NCBI GenBank assembly: GCA_028641055.1
Contig: CM054062.1
Span: 269,655,765 to 269,719,764 of the forward strand
Source of the DNA: Alopecurus myosuroides
Taxonomy: Eukaryota > Streptophyta > Magnoliopsida > Poales > Poaceae
Length of the DNA stretch: 64,000 nucleotides
Reading direction: 5' to 3'
Positions 31,433 through 42,274 of the stretch are shown in pieces. Made by a program: the position numbers and the translations under genes. Within the stretch, counting starts at the first letter, position 1, and each line of letters begins with the position of its first letter. Below the pieces are notes generated by a model that was not told the DNA's origin, ran no database searches, and saw only the letters and a list, made by a program, of their open reading frames with translations.

Positions 31433-33420
31433 CTAGGCTTGCAAAATATGCGCCTCCTGGAGTGCTTCCTGCAGGTTCTTTACAGCACTGTCGTAGTACA
31501 CGAAGCCCATGAACCAAAACTCGTGATTATCAACAGAGACCACCTGGATGTATTTCTCAGCTGTATTTGTTCTGCTTGTCGAAGGATTGACTGATCTCAG
31601 TTGGGCTAGGGGGATGACGACCTATTTTGTGAGAGAACAATGTTAAGTTACACAATAATACAATCTACAGAATGGCTTCTATGACTAGAATGTGAAACTT
31701 CTAACATAACCAGCAAATGTTATTGCTAAATGTGTTCCTTTGTGCGTTGATGAATAAATGCTCAGAATAAAAAGAAAACATATACAATGATTGATTCCAC
31801 GAAAAACTCGGAAGCAAAACAGATTAAACTTATGTATTACTTTACTTTGAATGTACTATATGATGGTAAATTATCTTGTTTCAAGATAAATAAGTTAAGC
31901 CTGATTACCATATCAACATAACCTTAAGCACAGTTCTATTTGTTAAGCAGATTTCATACACTCGTAGAGGGCAACAGATTTTCATTATATGTGGAAAAAT
32001 ACATAAAGAAAATAAATGAAGTACCTTGTAATAGCTCCACTCATTTTTATCCCCAACCTTGTAAGAAAGCGGGTTATCACTACAGAATGCCAACTTTACA
32101 TTGGAGAGGTAGAGCACACCCATAACAGGACCAGCAGAGGTCGACAGATAACATGCAAATGGCTTCTTGAGTTTTTCTTCAGGGAGAACTTCAAAGGTCT
32201 GATGGAAGATTTTCTCATATCCACCTTCTGCTATGACTTTGGTGATCTGGGAGACCCTGCCCATTGCTGCATCAGCAATGCTTGGTCCAGTTTTCACTGT
32301 TACAAGACATATGTGATTATTTTTATCAGCTCATACTGTCGGAAGAGAGTTAATGTTGCTTCTATGTTCTATCAACGCACACTGAAAGCTCTAGACAATG
32401 ACAATCTACTCAGCAAAGCAAGCACACGACTAGAATATGACACATAATTAATGCAACTGAAAAATAAGAGAGGTGTGACATTTTCAGTGGAACCAAGCTA
32501 TCTTAATTCATCCACATTGCATATCACAAAGATTTAAATTCAATTTTGGAACTTTGGAAACCATCGGCATTATTTCCCTAACAACCACTACACTTGATAC
32601 AGCCGAAAAAATTATACCAAACCTCCCACTATGGTCATGAGCACCAAGTCCTTATTGATACAGTCACATAAACTAAGAAGCCACATCGCAGATGATAATC
32701 CGTCACCATCAGCCCAGTTCAAACATGCAGACTTTGAGTGTACATCCAAGAAGCTATTAGACAAGGACAACCTAATCCAGCAGTATAGAAATATGCAATG
32801 CTCCCCAAAATTCCCACCCAAGCATGAGTGAAATCAATGGGGTACATGAATAAAGTAATAATCTAGACGAACCAACACCACCCACCCTGCTAAATTCCAT
32901 AGTACCGAAATTAAAAACATGGCATGCACGAACACTAAGCATAAACAATTTGATGCAAAACACACGGTAGAAACTTGCAAAATTTGAATCTCACGGTGCT
33001 GCCAGAAGTTTCCGGTGATGTTCTCCGTCTTGCGGGCGGCCTCGCCGAACCTCTTGCCCATCTTCCCCAGGACGTCCTTCACCGAGTCCATGGTATCTGC
33101 AGGAACATACCCAGGGCGACGAAATTGACATCAATAATGCGATTGCGAGCCACTCCTCGAATCGGAAGCAAAGGGGGCCAGATTTGGGACGCACTCTTGG
33201 GAGGCGGCACGGAGCCGGCGTTGGGGCCGGAGACGTAGGGGTTGGCGGAGGAGGGCGGCGCGGAGTAGGATGCGGCGGCGTGGTAAGGCGGAGGGGGAGG
33301 CGGGGCGACTTCCTCCGGCGAGAGCGTCGGGTAGGGCGCGTACCCCGCGGAGGATGCGGGCGCGGGCGCCGCGGCGTAGTCCCCTCCGGTGGAGGCGGCC
33401 GTGGCGGGCGGAGGATGCAT
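31433..33420 (-). CDS. GEM-like GRAM-domain protein
   Basis: Four exons with canonical GT...AG borders (33195-33420, 32995-33096, 32025-32296, 31433-31621) give 789 nt, a 262-residue protein. The first 77 residues are Pro/Ala-rich and disordered. [22 protein letters not shown] starts at residue 78, then [22 protein letters not shown] domain spans about 138-216 ([42 protein letters not shown]). The tail is [19 protein letters not shown], then AVKNLQEAL. Length and exon phases suit plant GEM-like or ABA-responsive GRAM proteins, which are membrane-lipid-associated regulators linked to hormone response. The start at 33420 is the first ATG in frame; exon 1 has no in-frame stop. It is the only intact host gene recognised. 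Confidence 0.93.
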
Positions 33421-33582
33421 GTCGCCGGCGGGGAGGTGGGGCCTGCGCGTCGGAGGATACAGGCTGGCGCCCGTTGCACGATTTTGTGGACCTTGGGTGC
33501 CGCGGTGTCTGCTGGGTCACGGTGGCTTTGGCCTTTGGCTTTCTTTCGTTTTCTTTTCGAGGATCTCGAACGTTGCTCGTTG

Positions 33583-33589
33583 TTAAATA
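33583..33589 (-). promoter_or_regulatory. Putative TATA box of the GEM-like gene
   Basis: The minus strand reads TATTTAA about 163 nt upstream of the ATG. The LINE insertion begins about 33 bp farther upstream, so core and distal promoter are now separated. Confidence 0.4.
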
Positions 33590-33635
33590 CTCCACGGCGA
33601 TGTCACGGCTGAAGCAGTTTTCCAAACTTTGACTT

Positions 33636-34425
33636 TTTTTTTTTTGACAACTTTCACCTCTCATCTTTATTCAACGGGTGTAAGCTTCTCTGTCTGAATA
33701 ATATCAGACAGAAAGCCAGGGGTTACAGAAAAATTCATTACATCGACATAACGTAAAGCCTCTTTTGCACACAAGTGAGCCGCCATATTGGTTGTGCGCC
33801 TAACAAAAAGAAGCGAAAACCCCTGAAAACGATTAGCTATAACTTTCATCTCCTGGATAATATGGACTCCAACTGATTTGACTATCCCCGTAGAATTCCA
33901 CACTGCTTCAACATTCTTGCAGTCCGAGCAAAGCTCCACCTTCCTGAACCCCTTCTCCTCTGCTAGGTACATAGCATCTCTGCAAGCAAGAAGCTCCAGT
34001 ATCTCTGGATCATCAATTCCTTCGTACTTGGTACATCGACCTGCCACAAAATCTCCATCGCTGTTTCGTGCCACTACACCCGTGGCTCCATTTTGGCCCA
34101 CCGTATCAACAGCACCATCAACATTAAGCCTTACCCAGTCATCCACTGGTTTCAGCCACTTCTGTAGCGGCTCCACTTGGACAACCCCCTTCGGTGGGAT
34201 TTCCAACGATCGAACAATATCATCTATAATAGCCATTGATAGTAATGGCTGGTACTTCTCCTCTCCATGCGTGAACCGGTTTCGGCTGTGCCAAATCGCC
34301 CACATGACTGTAATAACAATCGTTGCTTGGTCCTTCGCGATGATGTTGGGATCCAGCAAATCCTCCGACCACGTCCCCGGATGCAGTCGCGGCACTTTTA
34401 CCTCGAAGCGCATTTCTGCCGCACG
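33636..34425 (-). mobile_element. 5'-truncated LINE inserted in the GEM-like promoter
   Basis: A perfect 14-bp target duplication ccaaactttgactt flanks it (33622-33635 and 34426-34439). The minus-strand 3' end is a poly(A) tract (T run at about 33634-33645) preceded by gaataaagatgagaggtgaaag. Only the C-terminal part of the LINE is present, as expected from incomplete reverse transcription. The perfect duplication and open frame indicate a recent event. Confidence 0.93.
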
Positions 34426-34464
34426 CCAAACTTTGACTTGAACAGCTCGAATTTGCTTAGCCAT
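33667..34464 (-). pseudogene. LINE ORF2 C-terminus: linker and RNase H (RVT_3)
   Basis: The 265-codon open frame has a linker typical of plant LINEs (ITVMWAIWHSRNRFTHGE). It is followed by an RNase H fold with acidic residues in WVRLNVDGAVD, ILELLACRDAM and ELCSDCKNVE, and the tail NMAAHLCAKEAL. The first 13 or so codons (from ATG 34464) are host flanking sequence and the target duplication, so the ATG is accidental. It lacks endonuclease and RT and is not expected to be an independent gene, although a tatatata on the same strand at 34484-34491 could transcribe it. Confidence 0.85.
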
Positions 34465-34862
34465 GAAGGTCCGCGTCAGTTTAGCCTATATATAGCTTAG
34501 CGTGGAGTGCCTCGTTTTTTCTAAGTGCCCGGAATAGTTTAGTTAGCGTGTTAATTAATGTTCAGAGGTGCAACATGTTAGCGTGTTTGCCCTATAGTTT
34601 CGGGTGCGATCCGATCTAAAACCAAACGCTGCTCGTACAGCAACGCGTTATTTCAGCCTTTCGAGTTTTGGTTGGACTCAGCCAGGCTCTACTAGGAACT
34701 TGAAGCACCCACGTTCAGGCCCACAGCACGTGTCCTCAACGCTGGCTACCTCAGGCTTTTTTTGTTGTCACTGGGTTAACAGCGAAAGACAGCCCACGCG
34801 TATGTTAAGGCCGCAGCAAAGCCCAGAAAGCGGGATTCAAGAGTAGCACCGCCCCCACAGGG
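34440..34862. other. Displaced upstream promoter region of the GEM-like gene
   Basis: This is sequence originally contiguous with the promoter before the LINE insertion. It contains a minus-strand TATA-like ctatatata (about 34483-34491). No gene is recognised. Confidence 0.4.
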
Positions 34863-36060
34863 GCGCGCAAATGGGCCGGCCCATTAAGAGAGGAGTATCG
34901 CCCCCATCCAGCACTGTTGTACCATGTTTTTTTTTAAATATTGATTATTTTTAATTCTGAACAAATTTAAGTTTAAACAAATATAAAAAACAAAAAAATT
35001 CAAACATGAACAAATGTTACATATGAACAATTCTTAAATGTGAACAATTTTTTATCTGAACGAAACTCAAATTTGAAAAAAAATTATCCGAAAAATTTTG
35101 AATTCAAAAATATATATCTAAACATTTTAAATTTTGAACAAAAAATCAAAAAAAAGAAAAGAATAAAACGGAAAAGAAAAAGAAACAAAAAAGGAAAATA
35201 AAAAACTGAAAATAGGAAAAAAGAGACGTTAAAAAGGCTTAAAAGTCAATACTGACACGAACTTGCTGTGACCGTGGTGGCTTCACTCCGTCGAGCCGAA
35301 GCCGAGGTCTGAGGTTCGAACCTCCGGTGGCACATTATTTTCTTGTTGCGTTTCCCTTAATGGGCCGGCCCGCCTAAAATAATTTCCACGGGCGATGCGT
35401 AATAGGGAACGCAATAGGCGCTATATAGGGTCTGCGGCCCCTACTCCATGTGCGCGACGTCGCGGACACTATGTGTCGCTTATAGCGAGTAGTAATAGGA
35501 CTCACCCGCACGCGACCGCTAAATGGGTCGGCCCATTTATCCAGTGCTTAACCGAAAATAGGAAGAAATATAGGGGAGAAGGAGATTCAAACCTGGTTAC
35601 TCAGATATGTAGAGATAGGTGACTGCCACTGGGTTGCGGTACTTTTTTGTGTTCAATTTTCTTCTCTAAGCCTTTTATATTGTCTTATTTTTTTTGTTTT
35701 TTGTTTTTTTTCTCATTTTGTTTTCTGTTTCTTTTTTTTTGTTCATCGATTTTTTTTGTTGGGATCTTTTTTGGTTCAAACCGAAAACTGTTCAAACCTT
35801 GAAATGTTCAAATTTATATATTTTTTTTCAAATTTATTTCTTTTTTGGATAAAAAACTGTTCAAAATTTAAAATTGTTCAAATTAAAATTTGTTCAAATT
35901 TGAAAATTGTTTATAAGTAACATTTTTATTCATGTTTCGGAATTGTTCAAACTTAAATTTTGTTCACCATTTAGAAAGATATTAATTTTAAGTTATATGA
36001 ATTTTTCTAACAACAGAAACTGAAAAAAGAAAAAATATATAAATGGGCCGGCCCAAGAGC
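34863..36060. mobile_element. Foldback-type DNA transposon with long inverted arms
   Basis: The left arm (about 34863-35385) and right arm (about 35518-36060) are inverted, diverged copies. Each is bordered by gggccggcccatt-like palindromes (34874, 35360, 35532, 36045). Each holds an AT-rich stretch of aacaattt/gttcaaattt words, then aaaaggctta and a tRNA B-box-like core (ggttcgaacctcc at 35310, ggagattcaaacctgg at 35579). About 130 bp of GC-richer sequence separates the arms. It may be a long-TIR Mutator-like element or two inverted copies of one element; no transposase is present. Confidence 0.5.
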
Positions 36061-36249
36061 AAGCCAGGGAACGAGCCAGCAGCCAACCCGGTGCAGGCGA
36101 GTTCTATCCTACAGCTTGCAGAGAGCGCTACATAGGGGATCCCCGCGACGTTTCTCTTCGCATATTCCCCGGGTACAATCTACCACGGCGCGCGGCAAGC
36201 CGGTGAGCATACAAGGCCACCGCCACGACATCAGATGTGCCGGGCGCAT

Positions 36250-37654
36250 TTGCCTCGACCCTCGATGGGCCGCCCACCCGTCCGAGAGACAGAGAAGGCG
36301 CAACGTTTTCTGTCCGTTTTGACCCAATCCCGGACCAAATATGGGATGGAAATGCGTCGACGCGGATGCACGCGGACGGATTCGGAGCCCTCCCTTTGTG
36401 CACGCATGGCCCGCACGCCGGGGACACAAAGCCTCCTCTCTATTTCCCTAGCCATACCGCCCTGCTCCTACCCACCACCCCTCCCGGCCGCGGCCTCCAT
36501 CGTCGCCTCCGCCACCCCTCGCGCCCGCTCCCCCGTCCAGCCGGCCCTCTCCAAGTCCGGCGTCCTCACGTACTACACCGGCGCCGGCCCATCCCTTGCG
36601 TTCGAACCTTGTCGACGAGCACCAACCAGCGCACCCACGAGTTGTTCGTCAGATTGCCCAAGGTACGGTTCCATCACCTACCATGAATAGATCGGACGAG
36701 TACAAGTGCTCCTCGTCAATGAGCACATTTCGAGGATGCAACCGATGTACAGGGGCTCGGTTCCCGGTCGTTCCCTGGCTTTGGACAGTGACAGAGAAGG
36801 CGGCCATGCCCAGTTGTACAAAGATTACTTTCACCCCACGAAGCCTATATACCCAGCTCATAAGTTCCGGCGGCGTTTCCGGATGGCGAGGCATGTGTTC
36901 ACCCGCATTCGGCTCGGCGTGACGGCACATGATGATTATTTCGTTTGCAAGCCCGATGCCCTTGGTAAGCTTGGTTTCACCTCGTACTAGAAGTGCACGG
37001 CAGCCATTCGAATGCTTGCATATGGGGTTGCTAGAGATTTTGTTGACGAGTATATGCGCATGAGCGAGTCCACATGACTCGACACAATGTACATTTCCTG
37101 TAGAGCTCTCATTGCGGTGTTTGGACATGAGTACTTGAGGGAGCCAATTGTTGAAGACACTGCCCGGCTCTTGGCCATTAACGAGCAAAGAAGATTCCCT
37201 GGCATGTTTGGGAGCATAGATTGCATGCATTGAGAGTAGAAGAATTGCCCATTTTCTTGGCAGAGCCAGTACAAGGGACATTCGAGGGCGTGCTCGGTTG
37301 TGCTCGAAGTGGTGGCATCATAAGATCTATGGATTTGGCACTCGTTCTTCGGCATGGCCGGCACGCACAATGAAATCAACGTGCTTCAGCAGCCACCGGT
37401 CTTTGGTAGGCTCTTTGAAGGCGATGCACCGGAGGTGATTTTTCAGATCAATGGCCACCAGTACACCAATGGCTACTACATCGCTGATGGTATGTACCCC
37501 CAATGGTCCACATTTGTGAAGACGATCACCTCCCTTGTCGGTGAGAAGAGGACAAGGTTTGCTCAAGAACAATATGGTGCTAGGAAGGATGTGGAGCGAG
37601 CTTTCGTGGTACTCCAAATCCGCTGGGCTATTGTTCGGCACCCTGCGAGGGCGG
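36250..37654 (+). mobile_element. PIF/Harbinger DNA transposon, decayed and truncated
   Basis: The transposase remnant defines the class. The GC-rich upstream part (about 36290-36400: cgtccgttttgacccaatcccggaccaaatatgggatgg) is similar to leader sequences of grass Harbinger elements as I know them. The right end is cut at the junction with a rearranged LTR at 37655. Terminal repeats were not located. Confidence 0.6.
36706..37654 (+). pseudogene. Harbinger transposase (DDE_Tnp_4 nuclease) pseudogene
   Basis: Family motifs in order are FRRRFRMARHVFTRI, KCTAAIRMLAYGVARDFVDEY, RRFPGMFGSIDCMH, NCPFSW, WIWHSFFGMAGTHNEINVLQ, GYYIADGMYPQWSTFVKTI and RKDVERAFVVLQIRWAIV. The nuclease Asp residues in SIDCMH and GYYIADG are present. 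At least four stops (Y*KC, EST*LD, CMH*E*KNC) and a frameshift near 37320 disable it. Several stops stand where Gln or Trp are expected, which suits C-to-T decay. Confidence 0.88.
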
Positions 37655-38091
37655 AGTAGAGCTCCTCTCCGAGGACGAGCGCAGCAATCCCAATGTGTAG
37701 GCCTCGCCCTTACGTGGGCCTGTTCTGAGATCGAGCCCTGTGGGAACCCTTTCCCACCAAATGAGCGGGAAGGAGGTCCAAACGCCGGTATAAAAAGGTC
37801 CCCTCCGGCCCTCGTAGAAGGGGAGAAAAAATCACCAAGAGCCCAAGTAGCCTGACCCGAGCACAAGCTCGCATTTGTACTGTAGTCGCCGCAGTGTAAT
37901 CCATCAGACAAACAGGAATACGGTTTTACACCACACTGGTGGCCTGAACCTTGGTAACTCTCCGCGTCGCCATTGTTGTCGTTCTGAAGCTTCCCTCGCA
38001 AAGCCTCCTCGCGAGGTGAAGGAAGTGTGTTTAGCCCCCCAGTGTTTGAACCTCTTGAGAGATCCTGTTGTTGACAGACCACTCTCTGACA
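37655..38091 (+). repeat. Rearranged 5' LTR of RLG-C
   Basis: Bases from about 37735 to 38091 match the 3' part of the LTR at 43667-44015 in direct orientation, including tataaaa near 37791 and gcctgaaccttggtaa. Bases 37655-37733 instead match 43231-43329 in inverted orientation. The first half of the LTR is otherwise missing. Confidence 0.8.
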
Positions 38092-38093
38092 TT

Positions 38094-38113
38094 TGGCGCG
38101 CCAAGTAGGGGGC
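38094..38113 (+). other. Primer-binding site of RLG-C
   Basis: TGGCGCGCCAAGTAGGGGGC starts three bases after the LTR end gaca. Confidence 0.65.
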
Positions 38114-38141
38114 TAAGGCACTCCTCCACCACCTCATTCTC

Positions 38142-38841
38142 ATGGCCCCTGCTGCCCGGACCAGCCCTCGTCTCACTCGATCCGACCGCGCTCGTCACAA
38201 GTGGCAGGTCGAGCCGGCCGGCAACGACAACGACAACGACACACCTTGATGCAACACCACTATCGTGGGGGCGAACACGACGCTAGGGAGTAAGCTTCCT
38301 CTCACACGCCGCAGCAAGACGCGCCTGCGTCTCAGCATCCGCCACCACCGCTGTCAGGAACGTAGGGACACCTGGAGCAGCCTACTCCCGCAGTAGCCCG
38401 GCTGCTTGTCCGGGAGCTGCTTGTGCACCCGCCCGCAACGGAAGGACACGCCACATGGCTCGCCCGCCTCCAGGAGCTCGCCACCGTTGCAAACTTCCCC
38501 CACGGGAGCCGCGGGGAGGCGGCGCTGACCAGCGTAGGAGTGCGGCAGCTCATGACGCGACGCCCCTTCTCACGGTGTAACTTCTTCGGTGCAAGGCGAT
38601 CCCCGCACCAAGTTCCATGAAAAGGCACCCGCTACCAAGGTGCCTGAGAAGAGCAGCAACAACTACCAGATCTTGCGCACTCCACCCGATGTGCGCGTAC
38701 AGATCGAACGATGCCACGAGCGCGAGCGGCGCACCATCCGCGACCTCTCCAAGACCGGTCGTGCCAACCGCCCGGTGGACCTCGACGCGCGCACCACAGT
38801 CTATGTTGGAGGCGCTCTCGCGTTCACCAAGCAACTCGATA
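38142..38841 (+). pseudogene. RLG-C gag N-terminal fragment
   Basis: The first ATG after the PBS opens MAPAARTSPRLTRSDRARHK, a start seen in Gypsy gag proteins. It hits TGA near 38247, with further frame changes downstream. The stretch at 38640-38840 (VQIERCHERERRTIRDLSK) ends abruptly at the LTR of RLG-G. Confidence 0.5.
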
Positions 38842-40223
38842 TGTCTCGAACGTATCTATAATTTTTGATACTCCATGCTTGATTTCTATCCAATACCTTT
38901 ATGTTTTCACATGTTTTCCTTCGTTTTCCGGGTGTTTTCTAGACTAACCTATTGACAAGATGCCACAGAGCCAGTTCCTATTTTTTTGTTGTTTTTGGTT
39001 TCAGAAAAGTTGTTCTGGAAATATTCTCGGAATTGGACGAAACAAAATCCCAGAACCTTAGAATCCTGTCACGTACATGGAGTCCGGAGGAGACCTGGAG
39101 GGGGCTCTGAGGTGGCCACACCACCTGGTGGCGCGCCCCTGGTCGCGCCACCACATGGTGTGGGCCCCTCAGGAGCCCACCGACATCGCCCTTTCGGCCA
39201 TTTATTCCCCCCGAGGTATAAACCCTAAAACATCAAGCCTCTATCCACGAAAAGTTCCGTACTTCCGCCGCCATCGCCGACAAGTTTCGGGGGACAGAAA
39301 TCTCTGTTCCAGCACCCTGTCGGGTTGGGGAAGTGCCCCGGAGCCATCTCCATCGAATCCACCGCCATCTTCATCGCCGTTGCTGACTCCCATGATGAGG
39401 AGGGAGTAGTTCTTCCCAAGAGCTGACGGCTCTACCGGTAGCTATGTGTTTCATCTCTCTCTCCCATGGTGTGATCTTTATGTGATCATGAGCTTTGTAA
39501 TCTAGTTAAATAGGTAGATGTTACTATTCATCTATTATGCTACTCAAGTGGTTTTGTTATGCGGTCTCCGTAGACACTTTGATCACGGTGTAAAGCTGAC
39601 AGTGTGTGCACCGTGTGCATGATTTTTATATTTTGTGTTGGATAGTGTTTGTCTGGAACCATCTAGGGCTCATAGTGACAGTGTGAGGTTACCTAGATGG
39701 GGAAATGCAACTCTAAGGAGTGCTTTTATAGCCCTACACAATGATTAGTGTTTGTTATCCTACCGGAGAGTGATTCGGAGTAGCATAGTGAAGAGATGAT
39801 ATTTATGCATTCAATTATGTTATTATTGTTGAGAGTCTCCACTAGTGAAAGTATGATTCCTAGCCCTTGTTTCTAAGCATTGAAACACCGTTTACAACCA
39901 GTTCTGCTACATGTTTGCTTTGTGCCATTTTTATTTCAGATTTCTATTATCACTTATAATCATGCATATTACTTGTATTTCACTATCTCTTCGCCGAACT
40001 AGTGCACCTATACATCTGACAATTGTATTAGGTGTGTTGGGGACACAATAGACTTCTTGTATCATAATGCAGGGTTGCTTGAGAGGGATATCTTTGACCT
40101 CTACCTCCCTAAGTTCGATAAACCTTGGGTGGTCCACTTAAGGGAAACTTGCTGCTATTCTACAAACCTCTGCATTTGAAGGCCCAGCATTGTCTACAAG
40201 AATAGAAGCGTACGTAGACATCA
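38842..40223 (+). repeat. LTR of RLG-G
   Basis: It starts tgtctcgaacgtatctataatttttgat and ends cgtagacatca, before agctcttttctggcgcc. A TATA-like gtataaac is near 39217. The start is a well-known grass Gypsy LTR sequence; a degenerate inverted relative lies at 51490-51945. Confidence 0.85.
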
Positions 40224-40233
40224 AGCTCTTTTC

Positions 40234-40251
40234 TGGCGCCGTTGCCAGGGA
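40234..40251 (+). other. Primer-binding site of RLG-G
   Basis: TGGCGCCGTTGCCAGGGA matches the usual tRNA-Asp complement TGGCGCCGTTGCCGGGGA with one change. Confidence 0.8.
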
Positions 40252-40450
40252 GGTAAGGTAAAAGGTACTCACATCCTCTGTGAATGCTCGAAGTTATTTC
40301 CTTTAGATTATGCAATTATATCTTTTTATTTCTTGTTTTTATTTTCACTAGTTAGGCTTATTTTTACTTGTCCGTTATTTTTATCTTTATGCTTAATGGA
40401 AAACAACAAAAATATGAGATAGCTTTATAATCTTTATACTGAATTAGGAC

Positions 40451-42274
40451 ATGATGCTTTTGAAGAGAAAATTAAAAAAACCTATGGAAATTTGTTTGCA
40501 TAATAGTGATATCAATGTTATTAGCGTTAATTCTTTGAACACCATTATTGGCAATGCTATGGAAAATTCTAAGCTTGGTGAAGCTAGTTTTTATGAAAAT
40601 GATCTTTTTACTTCCCCGGCCTTAGAGGAGAAAAATTGCTCCGATGATACTTTATCTCCCATATGTGATAATTCTGATAATGCTTGTGATATTTTAAATC
40701 CTCCCACTAAAAGTATTCCTTTTAAAACACCTATGAAAATTGTTGAATGTGTTATGAATAACTGCTATTTTGGAGATGGAACTGTCCATCCTAGTGATCA
40801 TTTACTCTTTATACATGAATTATGCGGGTTTTTCAAGTGTGCAGGTATTTCAATGGAGCAAGTAAGAGAAATATATTATCTTTGTCACTTAAGGACAAAG
40901 CAAGGGAGTGGTATGAGCTACTAGATGATCCTCGTCATTTGGAGTGGAAGTAGCCTGAATCTCTATTTTACTCTAAATTTTATCCTCCTCATGAACTGCA
41001 TTTAGATAGGAATTACATTTATAATATTTGTCCTCGTGATAGAGAAAGCATTGCTCAAGCTTGGGGGAGACTGAAAACATTAATATTCAAATGTCCTAAC
41101 CATGAGCTTCCTGAGGAAATAATTGTTACTAATTTTTATGCAAGGCTTTCAAGACATTGCAAGGATTATCTAGATGCTTGTTCAGAGGGTTCTTTCACAA
41201 GTAAGAAGGTTGAAGATATGTGGAATCTTCTTGAAACAATTCAAAACAATGCTGAAGATTGGGATAACAACAAAGGTAAAGAATCAGGTATAAAATATGA
41301 GTATGATTGCATTAAGTCTTTCGCTGAAACGGCTGATTTTCAAGAGCTTAGTGCTAAATTTGGTCTTGATCCTCAAATTATTGTTGATTGTTGTAGATCC
41401 CTTGCTTCTCATATATCATGAACCTTTTAAACACACTTGCATGGAAACTGAAATAGTTATTAATGATTGCAATAAACATGCTCAAACTTCTGAAAGTACT
41501 ATTTCTTATAAGCATGTTAATTTTTGTGGAGCACTTAGACCTTGTGAAAAGAATCAAATCGAAAAATAATATTGTATCCATCACAATAATGAAAAAACTA
41601 GTATGTGGGATAGGGCCCTAAATGATCTTGGTGAAAAAGTGTGTGCCCTTTATCCCTTTATTTGTGAACTTTGCTATGAAGTGGGTCATTTCAATTTTCA
41701 ATGTTGAGGCTGTTATAATAGCCTTTCAAATCCAATAAGTACTGCAAGTTTCTATTGTGATGACATGATCACTCCTAATAAGTATGATGAACTTACATTA
41801 TTTTTGGGGTGTGAAGAGTTATTAAGAAAAACTTCTTTGGTAGATATGAGTGCTTTTGATATGGATAGCTTCATGCATGGTTGTCATCTTTATTGTGTTG
41901 ATAATTTCCACGCAAATACTTGCATACAAAAAATTATAAAATATGAGACTTTACCATGATATGACAGGACTAATATGTGCTTTACTCTTATTAATGAAGA
42001 GGACGAATCCTCCAACGTTTTTTCTGTTGTTTCTGACAATAAATCAGGGTATGTGGAGAAGCTTCCTTTCAATCCTCTCCCTCCTAAAGAGGGGAGGAAG
42101 AGGAAGAATAAGAAGAAGAAGAGGACTAAAAGGAGAGAGGTAATGGTTTATCCCCCTAAGCATGTTGCTCCTATTATAGTTGTTGCTGATGAGTCTGAAC
42201 TCGATGATGTTCCTATGCCTGTTATTTATGAAAGTGATCATGATTGGGAGAAACACACTACTTCATGTGCCTAG
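40451..42274 (+). pseudogene. RLG-G gag
   Basis: An AT-rich, frame-broken gag. The capsid core is legible as REWYELLDDPRHLEW, FYSKFYPPHELHLDRNYIYN, SIAQAWGRLKTLIFKCPNH and LDACSEGSFTSKKVEDMW. A CCHC knuckle (CELCYEVGHFNFQC) is encoded near 41662-41703. Stops and frameshifts occur near 40870, 40953, 41418 and 41705. The basic tail (GRKRKNKKKKRTKRRE) precedes the truncation. Confidence 0.8.

Larger units (their letters stand above)
38842..42270 (+). mobile_element. RLG-G: Gypsy LTR retrotransposon, LTR and gag only
   Basis: A 1,382-bp LTR, a tRNA-Asp-type PBS and a decayed gag are followed directly by the antisense gene of RLG-C. No pol and no second LTR are present, so the 3' portion was deleted. 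It lies inside RLG-C gag. Confidence 0.82.

Noticed and set aside
34440..34464. Start codon and TATA box as a true promoter of the LINE RNase H frame
   Set aside because: The ATG and first codons are host flank and target duplication. The TATA-like sequence lies only about 20-25 bp upstream, too close for a normal leader.
35268..35340. tRNA gene
   Set aside because: Only a B-box-like ggttcgaacctcc is convincing. An acceptor stem and anticodon arm could not be drawn, and a related copy sits in the opposite arm of the same repeat element.
36430..36690. Captured exon of a host gene (Pro/Ala/Arg-rich frames)
   Set aside because: Several frames are open because of high GC and no family could be recognised, so it was left as the 5' part of the Harbinger element.
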